From: JBCCSZ01 sp039199225 | GTDB lineage: Bacteria; Bacteroidota; Bacteroidia; Chitinophagales; Saprospiraceae | Length of the DNA stretch: 46,626 nucleotides | Assembly: GCA_039199225.1 (NCBI GenBank) | Contig: JBCCSZ010000012.1 | Coordinates: 1-46,626, forward strand | Reading direction: 5' to 3' | Shown: positions 1 to 7,175 of the stretch, one piece after another | Numbering within the stretch: position 1 is the first letter of the stretch | How the letters are laid out: every line of letters starts with the position of its first letter | Notes under the pieces: generated by a model | The model's input: only the letters and a program-made list of their open reading frames with translations | Database searches by the model: none | What the model was told of the DNA's origin: nothing | Translations under genes and position numbers: made by a program

Positions 1-2729
1 AAAAAGCCACAGAGGAAAGGACGGTTGTCTGGCGATTTCAACAAACAAACGCGGGCATCCAGCACAGCATCCAACGCGCGCAATTGTGCGGCAATGCCTT
101 CCAACTCGATGCGGTGACCGTGGATTTTCACCTGTGCGTCGATGCGCCCCATGAAGTGCAAGGCGCCATCGTGGGACCATGCCGCTCGGTCGCCCGTGCG
201 ATACATCTTCACACCTTCCTCTCGAAATGGGTCTTGGACAAATGCTTTCTTCGTTCGTTCGACATCGTTGAGGTAGCCCTTTGCCAAGCAATCTCCGGCG
301 ATGTACAACTCCCCTGGGACCGTCGGTGGCAAAAGCTGTTGCTGTTCATCCAGGATGTAAATACGGGTGTTGGCAATCGGTTGACCAATGGGAATCGGAC
401 CGGTAAATCCCTTTTTCACTTCGTGGAAAACGCATCCAATGCTCGCCTCTGTCGGGCCGTAGAGGTTGGTCAGTCGGATGCTGGGAAAACGATTTTGGAA
501 CTCCCTTACATCCGAGGCTACGATGGCCTCGCCCCCTAAGATGATGTGCTGCAAAGAAGCCAATTGCGATGCCTCGACATCGGCGCGAAGGGCCTCTGTA
601 AAAATCGAGGGAACAAAATCGGTCAAGCTCAGCGCATGTTGGTCGCAAAGCTCAGCTACATACTCCAAATCGAGGCTACGGGCTTCTTCGGGAATAATTG
701 TCCGGCCGCCATGCAACAGTGGCCAAAGCAACTGCCATACGCTGCTGTCGTAAATCTGAGGAGTTGTGCGGAGGACCGATTGGGCTGCCTCTGTCTTGAA
801 ATGATCGGTCATCCAATCCAATCGGTTGACCAATCCTCGGTAAGGGACTTCGACACCTTTGGGTATGCCAGTCGTTCCGGAGGTATGAATGATGTATACG
901 ATGTCTTCCGGGCCGGTGGGTACCAGATTGAAGGTACTCGAAAGTGCTTCGGGAATTGCGTCGACGTAGAGGACGCTTTGCTCCATTTCTTTTTCGAGTG
1001 CGGTGGTTTGCCCATGCAATAAAACGAGGGGCGCTTGGATGTTTCTGAGCACGGCCTGTCGGCGGGCAGTCGGCCAGTTTTGACTGATTGGAACGATGGT
1101 GGCGCCACATTTCAGGATGGCCAAAAAGCTGCAGAGGTAATCCAAACCTCGCGACAGGATGACAGGAACGGGCTGTCCCTTTTGAACACCTACCGATTGC
1201 AACTGATGCGCCAAGCGATTGCTTTTGGCTTCTAGTTCAGCGTAGGTCCATTGATCGGATGCGTGAACGGCTGCGACTTTATCCGAGTATTGTGTGGCAG
1301 CTTTTCTGAGTCTTTGTGGCAGTGAAGACGTTTGTGGATAAGCCGCATTGTTATGGTTGAATTGATCCTGAAGCAATGCTTTTATTGGAGGCGCCAGGAT
1401 GGCATAGTCGGAGAGCAGCCTATTGGGATCAGAGATGATTTGCTGTAGCAATAAATGGAAGTTTTGAGCGATGTCTTGCAGTTGCTCCTCTGTCCAAAAA
1501 GCAGCGTTGCCATCGAAGTCGAGATCGATGTCGTGCAGATCGGAATACTCGCGAACGAAGATGGCTAAGGGTGTCCGCTCGTGGTTGTTGGTCATCCCGG
1601 TGATCTTACCCTTCCAATGCGCAAAAGTCTCTGCATAGCTGTGTTTTTCGTAAGAGAGGGTAATCTGATAGAGGTAGTCTCCCTCTCCTAGGTTGAGGTT
1701 CAGACTGCGGTACAACTCATCAATGGGAAACTTTTGGTGTTTGAGGCAAGAACGCAATCGATTGCGAATGTCTTCGGCCAGTTCCATGAATGCCATGTCC
1801 ATCTTGGACTGCAGTCGAAGGGGAATCATACCGGTGAACAGGCCCGGGGTCTTTTTAAATTTGGCACCACTGCGATTCAGGATGGGCGTACCATAAACGA
1901 TGTCCTGGTTTTGGTAAGTCCGCCCAAAGTAAATCTGTAGAGCAGCTAGGATGAGGTGAAAAGTAGAAACGCGTCGCTCTTTGCCAATGGCAATCAGCTT
2001 GTCGTAATCTGCTCGTGGTATGACCAATGATTTCTTGAGGCTCTTCGACATCGGCCCTTGCGGCTTGAGGTGACTTAGTAAATTCAAGTCTTCCGGTAGA
2101 GGCTGAAAGAAGTCTGCCCAAAATGCCCGGTCTTTTTCCATTGAACTGGAACTGAGGTATTCCGAATCGGCCTTCAGAAAGGCTGTGTAAGGAAAGATGG
2201 GCGTAAAAGGTGCTTCGGCGTCTAGTTGAGCGGCATAGTGTTCACCGGCACGCTTCACCAGCAAGGAAATGCCCCAACCATCTACAATCAGGTGGTGGTA
2301 GCACAGTAGCCAACGAAAGTGTTGATCGCCAATTTTCAGCAAGGCATAGCGAAACAAAGGTCCTTCCACCAGATCGAAAGGTTTTTCAAATGCCACCTGT
2401 AGCCAATCCAAACTTGCCTGTTGTGGATTTTCATGGTGGGACAAATCGTGGAAGGGAATCTCTGCATGAAGGTCATCTAAAATTATTTGGCCGGGCGTCC
2501 CATCCGTTTCTGTCATTTTGATCCGTAGGGTCTCTACATCTCGAACCATCTGTTGGAGTGCTTTGCGGAAGGTCTCCACATCTACTTCCCCAAAAATATC
2601 GTAATAGCCCCCGATGTTGTACAAGGGTACATCGGGATGTAGTTGCTGGTCGATCCAAATAGATTTCTGTGCAGTAGAAAGCGGCTTAATTTGATATATA
2701 TTCTTCATGGTCTCGCTGAATTTCAGCAT
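1..2729 (-). CDS. Nonribosomal peptide synthetase, condensation-adenylation part (3' end beyond window)
   Basis: The frame is open from a start at 2729 (alternative ATG at 2708, same frame) to the window edge, giving about 909 residues with no stop. Residues about 10-440 are a condensation domain with the active-site motif HHLIVDG at 145-151. Residues about 480 onward are an adenylation domain: the phosphate loop TSGTTGIPKG starts near 616, YGPTE is at 757-761, and YRTGD near 843 is followed by GRIDAQVKIHGHRIEL. The carrier-protein domain and the A10 lysine would lie past the left edge. The protein should activate one amino acid as its AMP ester and couple it to an upstream aminoacyl or acyl chain in the cytoplasm. 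It begins 3 bases after the OmpA-type DUF697 gene stops, so co-translation is likely. A hand alignment to GrsA gives a tentative pocket code D-S-W-F-I-G-L-I-G, which I cannot assign to a substrate. Confidence 0.93.
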   Translation of the reverse strand, partial: MLKFSETMKNIYQIKPLSTAQKSIWIDQQLHPDVPLYNIGGYYDIFGEVDVETFRKALQQMVRDVETLRIKMTETDGTPGQIILDDLHAEIPFHDLSHHENPQQASLDWLQVAFEKPFDLVEGPLFRYALLKIGDQHFRWLLCYHHLIVDGWGISLLVKRAGEHYAAQLDAEAPFTPIFPYTAFLKADSEYLSSSSMEKDRAFWADFFQPLPEDLNLLSHLKPQGPMSKSLKKSLVIPRADYDKLIAIGKERRVSTFHLILAALQIYFGRTYQNQDIVYGTPILNRSGAKFKKTPGLFTGMIPLRLQSKMDMAFMELAEDIRNRLRSCLKHQKFPIDELYRSLNLNLGEGDYLYQITLSYEKHSYAETFAHWKGKITGMTNNHERTPLAIFVREYSDLHDIDLDFDGNAAFWTEEQLQDIAQNFHLLLQQIISDPNRLLSDYAILAPPIKALLQDQFNHNNAAYPQTSSLPQRLRKAATQYSDKVAAVHASDQWTYAELEAKSNRLAHQLQSVGVQKGQPVPVILSRGLDYLCSFLAILKCGATIVPISQNWPTARRQAVLRNIQAPLVLLHGQTTALEKEMEQSVLYVDAIPEALSSTFNLVPTGPEDIVYIIHTSGTTGIPKGVEVPYRGLVNRLDWMTDHFKTEAAQSVLRTTPQIYDSSVWQLLWPLLHGGRTIIPEEARSLDLEYVAELCDQHALSLTDFVPSIFTEALRADVEASQLASLQHIILGGEAIVASDVREFQNRFPSIRLTNLYGPTEASIGCVFHEVKKGFTGPIPIGQPIANTRIYILDEQQQLLPPTVPGELYIAGDCLAKGYLNDVERTKKAFVQDPFREEGVKMYRTGDRAAWSHDGALHFMGRIDAQVKIHGHRIELEGIAAQLRALDAVLDARVCLLKSPDNRPFLCGF

Positions 2730-2732
2730 GGA

Positions 2733-3842
2733 TTAATGGATTAAGACATTTTTTCTTTGCGGTCTTTTCACGAGTACTTCTTCTTTTTTGGTCGCTACAT
2801 CAATCACGATGTCGGCTCCCCAAAATTGATGGTGTGCGCTATATTCTTTTTCCAAAAACTCAGTGACTACTCTGGAAGCATCAATCTTCGATTTGACCAA
2901 CACTTCTTTGAGGGCTCTGGCCCGTTCTCGACCGATCCTTTGGCGGTTCAGAATACCGCCAAGGGTGGAAGTGTGGCCATACAATTGGACGATGACGTTT
3001 GGGTATTTCTCCATCAGCAGGGCAAAGTTTTTCATTTGGAGCTGGGCGCCTGTCCGAAGGGCCACAGAGCTACCTGGAAAGCGGACAGCATTTAGTGAAA
3101 AGCGCCTCGGAAAAACAGCCAGAGAATCTTGCAGGTATTTGGCCACAACACCTTCTGTGGAGAAAGAATCGAAAGAGACAATGGCTGCGTTTATGGTTGA
3201 GTCAAGACTGGTCGGTGAAAGATTAATTCTCTTGGCCTGTTGATCTTGCCGGAACAAATCCGCATCCGACAGTGGCCCTTGTTTTAGCGGAACATTGAAG
3301 TAGTAAAAAGCCACTACGGCAGCGGCGGCCAGCAGTACGACAACCGCTCCGATGATCCATCCGGCAAGAGAAGATTTTTTTGATTTTTTGATGGGCTCAG
3401 GTTCTTTGGCTTCCAGTCTGTTGGCTTGATAGAGTTGCCAAAAGTATTCCCGCGAAGCGACCGGGTCGAAATCAAAAAGCGTCCCACCCTGGTGGAAATG
3501 CTGTGTAAAAACTTTTCCGATGGCATAGGTAGCTGCTGCTGCACTAATGGATATTTTAGCGCCACCCAAGGCACTCCCTAAGCCAGGGATTAATTTGACA
3601 AAACCCAAGGTCCCCAAGTCGCCCAGCAGTATACCGATAAAAGTCTCCACCCGACGTTTTTCAAACGAGACCCTATACACCTTTGCAAGCTCCCGCACCA
3701 TCAGCACCTGAGAGGCGAAGATGCTCGCCACATCCAAGATCGGGATGGGAATCAGGCCCAAGGTAGCGGCATAAACCACTCTTTTCCGAATGATTTCGCT
3801 GGCCTTTTTCTCGCGTCTGACGCTTCGTTTAAACAAGGGCAT
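2733..3842 (-). CDS. DUF697 protein fused to a transmembrane helix and an OmpA-like domain
   Basis: This 369-residue protein has three parts. Residues 1-135 are a DUF697-type domain with the signature GLIPIPILDVA and the segment QHFHQGGTLFDFDP, shared with the two paralogues upstream. Residues 159-182 form one strong membrane helix after a KKSKKS stretch. Residues about 250-350 resemble an OmpA C-terminal peptidoglycan-binding domain (YGHTSTLG, then RIGRERARAL). No signal peptide is present, so the predicted topology is DUF697 inside and OmpA domain in the periplasm. The usual aspartate of the GHTD motif is serine here (S292), so binding to diaminopimelate may be weakened or lost. The gene is followed 3 bases later by the synthetase gene. 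A role linking a membrane assembly to the cell wall is inference. Confidence 0.85.
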   Translation of the reverse strand: MPLFKRSVRREKKASEIIRKRVVYAATLGLIPIPILDVASIFASQVLMVRELAKVYRVSFEKRRVETFIGILLGDLGTLGFVKLIPGLGSALGGAKISISAAAATYAIGKVFTQHFHQGGTLFDFDPVASREYFWQLYQANRLEAKEPEPIKKSKKSSLAGWIIGAVVVLLAAAAVVAFYYFNVPLKQGPLSDADLFRQDQQAKRINLSPTSLDSTINAAIVSFDSFSTEGVVAKYLQDSLAVFPRRFSLNAVRFPGSSVALRTGAQLQMKNFALLMEKYPNVIVQLYGHTSTLGGILNRQRIGRERARALKEVLVKSKIDASRVVTEFLEKEYSAHHQFWGADIVIDVATKKEEVLVKRPQRKNVLIH

Positions 3843-4039
3843 TTTGATAAAATTTAAAATAAAATCATTAAAGCAGGCATTAGCAGGTCCCTATCACAAA
3901 TGGGTCATTTGTAATCCCTGAAAAAATTCTATTCAACTTTTACTGAGTTTGTATGCTGCTCCGGTAGCTTAAACCGACACTGCTCATTCAACAATATTGA
4001 ACCAGCACAATCGGTACATTCTTCCTCATCTGTATTCGT

Positions 4040-4204
4040 CTACTTTCGTCTCGTTTGAAAAATTACCAATAGTACTGCAGTGATCAAGGGGCTTAAGAAG
4101 ATCGACAAAAAAAGCACCCCCCAAAAGCCGATGGCTACTTTGCGACCTCCGTAGGCAACCAGTAGACAAAAAACCAGATAGACCAAAGAAATCAATACTC
4201 CCAT
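4040..4204 (-). CDS. Small two-helix membrane protein (54 aa)
   Basis: A 54-codon frame runs from an ATG at 4204 to a TAG at 4040. The product has a hydrophobic helix at about residues 3-18, a short GGRK turn, and a second hydrophobic stretch at about 25-49 ending in QTRRK. An AAGGAAA sequence lies a few bases before the start. The pattern (RK, then IGFW, then LSPLIT) resembles small unannotated membrane proteins I recall from Bacteroidota, but I cannot name a family. It sits 33 bases after the stop of the DUF697-HhH gene, in the same direction and before the next DUF697 gene, so it probably belongs to the same operon. Basic ends favour an N-in/C-in hairpin. Confidence 0.6.
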   Translation of the reverse strand: MGVLISLVYLVFCLLVAYGGRKVAIGFWGVLFLSIFLSPLITAVLLVIFQTRRK

Positions 4205-4237
4205 GATAATTTTCCTTAATAGTGACGAAATCGGATG

Positions 4238-5341
4238 CTAGCTCTTTTTTCGTTTCCCTCCATCCAATTCCTTTTGTAAAGCTTTCAATTCCTCCATCCT
4301 ACCTTCAGCAGCCAGTTGTGCTTGTTCTGGCCAGGTGGTTGGCGTAGCGAAGTTAAATTTACCACCAGCTCTTTTGAGGATGTCTTCCAACTGGCTCACT
4401 TCGCAGGCAGCCAAATCCTCCAAGCTGTAAATTCCTTCGTTGTTCAGTACCTTCTCAATACCAGGACCAATTCCCTCGATCAAGGTCAACCCTTTGCTTT
4501 TGCCCTTGGCAGTTCTCTTCTTCTTCGTTTTTTTCTTCTTTGTAGTGCTCGTAGTATCTGTAGTCGCTTCCTCCGTTTCTTCTGCAGCTGGATTTGCACT
4601 CGTCGATGCTTCAGCCGCGCTTGTCTCCGCTGAATTGGTTGCAGCCTCCTCTGATGGTACAGCAGAGGTTGCAGCCGCGGTCGTCACAGCAGCAACTGCG
4701 CTCGTAGTGGTTTGGGAATGACTTTCAATCTTTTGCTGCAGTATGACCAAAGCAGATAACAGACGCTTGCTTTCGCTGATTAATTCCGCCTTGCTCAGGT
4801 TCTTCGGCGCAGGATTTTCATTAACCACCGTACCAGCTGCTACTGCTGTAGGAACAGGAGTAGGCGGAACCGATGATTGTTCTTGCTGGACCAATTCTTG
4901 TCCTGCTTTGAACTCCTCGTAAAAATACTTTCGGGAAGTAACAGGATCGAAATCGAGTAAATTACCTCCCTGATCAAAATGATTGGTAAACACCTTACCC
5001 AGCGCATAGGTCGCTGCCGCGCCGGTAATTGGCGCAGTTGCTACCCCGACGATACTACCGACCACCGGAATGGCTTTGACCCCACTGACGACGCCAAGTG
5101 TTCCAAGGTCTCCAACCAAAGTAGTGATGAAAGTCTGGACTTGTTTTTTTCTAAAATGCTCTTCTTTTCCGTAGACCCTAGCAATATCCTTAATCATGTT
5201 TACCTGTACGACCAACAAGGTAGCAACATCGATGATGGGGAACGGAATCAGACCTGCACCAGCGGCATACAGGGTTCTGCGCTTTGTGATAGCATCTGCT
5301 CTTTCTCTCCTTTGTTTGGCTAGAATGAGTGTTTTTTCCAT
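4238..5341 (-). CDS. DUF697 protein with Ala/Thr-rich linker and C-terminal helix-hairpin-helix domain
   Basis: In this 367-residue protein, residues 1-140 are the DUF697-type domain (GLIPFPIIDVATLL, and NHFDQGGNLLDFDPVTSRKYF without interruption). Hydrophobic, glycine-rich stretches around residues 75-115 could insert into or lie on a membrane. A long low-complexity linker rich in Ala, Thr, Ser and Glu follows, then a lysine cluster (KKKKTKKKR). Residues about 285-345 are a helix-hairpin-helix-like module (LTLIEGIGPGIEKVLNNEGI, then LEDLAACEVSQLEDILKRAGG), similar to domains found beside ribosomal L21 or in DUF4332 proteins. Such modules often bind nucleic acid or mediate protein contacts. 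The tail is acidic and basic coiled coil. It is the middle member of a tandem DUF697 set. The DUF697 and HhH calls are firm by motif; the biological role is unknown. Confidence 0.85.
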   Translation of the reverse strand: MEKTLILAKQRRERADAITKRRTLYAAGAGLIPFPIIDVATLLVVQVNMIKDIARVYGKEEHFRKKQVQTFITTLVGDLGTLGVVSGVKAIPVVGSIVGVATAPITGAAATYALGKVFTNHFDQGGNLLDFDPVTSRKYFYEEFKAGQELVQQEQSSVPPTPVPTAVAAGTVVNENPAPKNLSKAELISESKRLLSALVILQQKIESHSQTTTSAVAAVTTAAATSAVPSEEAATNSAETSAAEASTSANPAAEETEEATTDTTSTTKKKKTKKKRTAKGKSKGLTLIEGIGPGIEKVLNNEGIYSLEDLAACEVSQLEDILKRAGGKFNFATPTTWPEQAQLAAEGRMEELKALQKELDGGKRKKS

Positions 5342-5463
5342 GATAGATTTATAAAATGAAGTTTAAGTAGTAAGCTCAAAAAATTGATTTGGCAGACTTT
5401 GGATACCCATCAGATTTTGTCAACAGATTCAGATCGGCTGTCGCCTTCGCCTGCCAGGCAGAT

Positions 5464-5511
5464 CAGAAGTTGAACGATCATTAGAAAAGCAATGATGTAG
5501 TCCAACTTCTG
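5464..5511. repeat. Long interrupted inverted repeat between two DUF697 genes
   Basis: Arms CAGAAGTTG (5464-5472) and CAACTTCTG (5503-5511) are perfect complements. Inside them ATCATT (5477-5482) pairs with AATGAT (5491-5496) around an 8-base loop. A GC-rich palindrome (CTGCC-A-GGCAG) lies just to the left, and another GCCTGCCTG-like stretch lies near 5552. There is no T-run on either strand next to it, so it is not a typical terminator. It could be an mRNA processing or stability element in the 226-base gap, or the relic of a small mobile element. Confidence 0.5.
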
Positions 5512-5567
5512 AATATATCCGTCAATGCACCCATTTCAACTTTGGTTTGCATCGGCCTGCCTGTCTG

Positions 5568-6197
5568 TTAACCTTCTTCTTGGCCAGTGCCAGCTTCCTG
5601 AGCTTCCAGTTTGCTGATTAAGTCATTCAATCTGCTGATACCATCGTTCAACTCTTGCTTCAAGGCATTGATGTCTGTGATTTCTGTAGTGCTCACAGCT
5701 TCTCCACCTCCTTCTTCCTGGTTGATGCCATTTACGTAGTCTTTTCCAGCCTGGAATTCTGCGTAAAATTGCTGCCGAGAAGTAACAGTGTCGAAATCGA
5801 GCAGTGTACCACCTTGGTCAAAGTGCTGGGTGAATACCTTACCTAGGGCATAGGTCGCTGCAGCACCTGTAACAGGAGCCGTGAATACACCGATGATGCT
5901 ACCAACGACTGGCAATGCCTTGATACCGGATACGACACCCAAAGCACCGAGGTCACCGATCAAGGTTGTAACGATGGCCTTTACACGAGTTCTTTGAAAG
6001 GTTTCGCTTTGACCGTAGAGATCAGCCAAACTGCGAATCATTGTAAGCTGAACACCTAGTAAAGTAGCGACATCCAAGATGGGGAAAGGGATAAGTCCAG
6101 CACCTGCCGCATATAGCGTTTTGCGCTTGATGATATCCTCTGCCTCACTCATAAGTCGAGCCGACTTGTCGATTCCGGCTTGTGATGTTTCTGACAT
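5568..6197 (-). CDS. DUF697 domain protein (shortest of three tandem paralogues)
   Basis: This 209-residue protein is almost entirely the DUF697-type domain. It carries GLIPFPILDVATLLGVQ near residues 35-51, TLIGDLGALGVVSGIKALPVVG near 75-96, and TQHFDQGGTLLDFDTVTSRQ. The remaining C-terminal 60 residues are acidic and probably coiled coil (LKQELNDGISRLNDLISKLE). It has no signal peptide. DUF697 is best known from YcjF-type proteins partnered with GTPases, but no GTPase is visible here. The gene follows the SPFH gene by 39 bases and precedes two paralogues with extra C-terminal modules, so it may be the ancestral single-domain form and possibly a shared assembly partner. Confidence 0.85.
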   Translation of the reverse strand: MSETSQAGIDKSARLMSEAEDIIKRKTLYAAGAGLIPFPILDVATLLGVQLTMIRSLADLYGQSETFQRTRVKAIVTTLIGDLGALGVVSGIKALPVVGSIIGVFTAPVTGAAATYALGKVFTQHFDQGGTLLDFDTVTSRQQFYAEFQAGKDYVNGINQEEGGGEAVSTTEITDINALKQELNDGISRLNDLISKLEAQEAGTGQEEG

Positions 6198-6236
6198 GAT
6201 AATTTGATTAAACGTTAGATAATAAGTGATTGATTT

Positions 6237-7109
6237 TTAATTGTTACCGCCCAAAATAATGGGCAGGTCTCCGCTGTCGGTTCCGATGACCACCACCTTA
6301 GAGTTGGGCGACTTGGCCAATTCCTTGGTTGCGGTGATGCCTTCCCATTTGAGAATATCAATCTGAGAAGTATCTGTAAAGGCTCTGATTCCTTGAGCTT
6401 CTATTTCCTTTCGCAAGGCTTCGCGTCGTTCCAACTCCAAACGGAATTCATAAGCCAACATGTCCTGTTCGTAGACCAGCTTAGAGCGTATGGCCTCCAT
6501 GACTTTTTCTGGTAAAATGATGCTCCGCACGACCACATCGATGACATTGATCGGATAGTGGTCGGTGATCAGTTGAACCGATCGATCGGCCATGTCCCGC
6601 TGGATGGAATCGCGACTGGTCGAGTACAACTGATTGACATCGTACCGACTGATGATGTCGCGCGTAATGGCCGTGATTTGCGGAATCAAAATCGTATTCA
6701 AGTAATCTGGGCCGATCTCCCGATGGAGCAATCCCAGCCGTTCTGCATCCGGGAAGTAACGGAAAGAAATCTCTGCATACACCTCCAATCCGTCCACCGT
6801 CAAACCCAGAATAGTATCTTGATGCTCTTGTATCCGAGTATTGTAAAGGACGACGTAATCCCAAGGGAATTTGACGTTTAGTCCTTCGTCAAAGTGCTTA
6901 TCCAGTAGGGTTCCTTCTCCCAGCGTACTGAAGTAGATGGCCTGATGTCCAGCAGGTATAACGACGAAAAACCGGCTGGAAAAATAGATAAAGATCATAA
7001 AGACGACCATCAAAATGATCAGCCCCTCCAAGAAGTAACTTCGGATTTCCACCTTGTCATCTTCTTCCAAGGCATCATCATCCATATTGTTTTTTACCGT
7101 GTCTTCCAT
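6237..7109 (-). CDS. SPFH/prohibitin-family membrane protein
   Basis: The product is 290 residues. An acidic cytoplasmic N-terminus (residues 1-24) precedes a single membrane helix at about 27-48. An SPFH (band 7) domain follows at about 49-235, with the prohibitin-like features FFVVIPAGHQAIYFS, GLNVKFPWDYVVLYNTR and an ITDHYPINVIDVVVRSI-type segment. A charged coiled coil (YEFRLELERREALRKEIEAQG) follows, and the short C-terminus ends GDLPIILGGNN. Prohibitins form large ring or cage assemblies on membranes and often hold proteases or transport complexes. The gene lies between the ABC exporter (66 bases upstream) and the DUF697 set (39 bases downstream), so a membrane microdomain for the peptide machinery is an attractive but unproven reading. 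Confidence 0.9.
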   Translation of the reverse strand: MEDTVKNNMDDDALEEDDKVEIRSYFLEGLIILMVVFMIFIYFSSRFFVVIPAGHQAIYFSTLGEGTLLDKHFDEGLNVKFPWDYVVLYNTRIQEHQDTILGLTVDGLEVYAEISFRYFPDAERLGLLHREIGPDYLNTILIPQITAITRDIISRYDVNQLYSTSRDSIQRDMADRSVQLITDHYPINVIDVVVRSIILPEKVMEAIRSKLVYEQDMLAYEFRLELERREALRKEIEAQGIRAFTDTSQIDILKWEGITATKELAKSPNSKVVVIGTDSGDLPIILGGNN

Positions 7110-7175
7110 TTATCTTGTTTCGAGTAGCTTTTGAAAAGCTACCTCTATGTTTGTTTTTCAACTAAAGTTCCACTT

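Noticed and set aside
84..1235. Several plus- and minus-strand frames over the adenylation domain
   Set aside because: They are shadows of the synthetase frame, which stays open across the whole stretch and carries all expected motifs.
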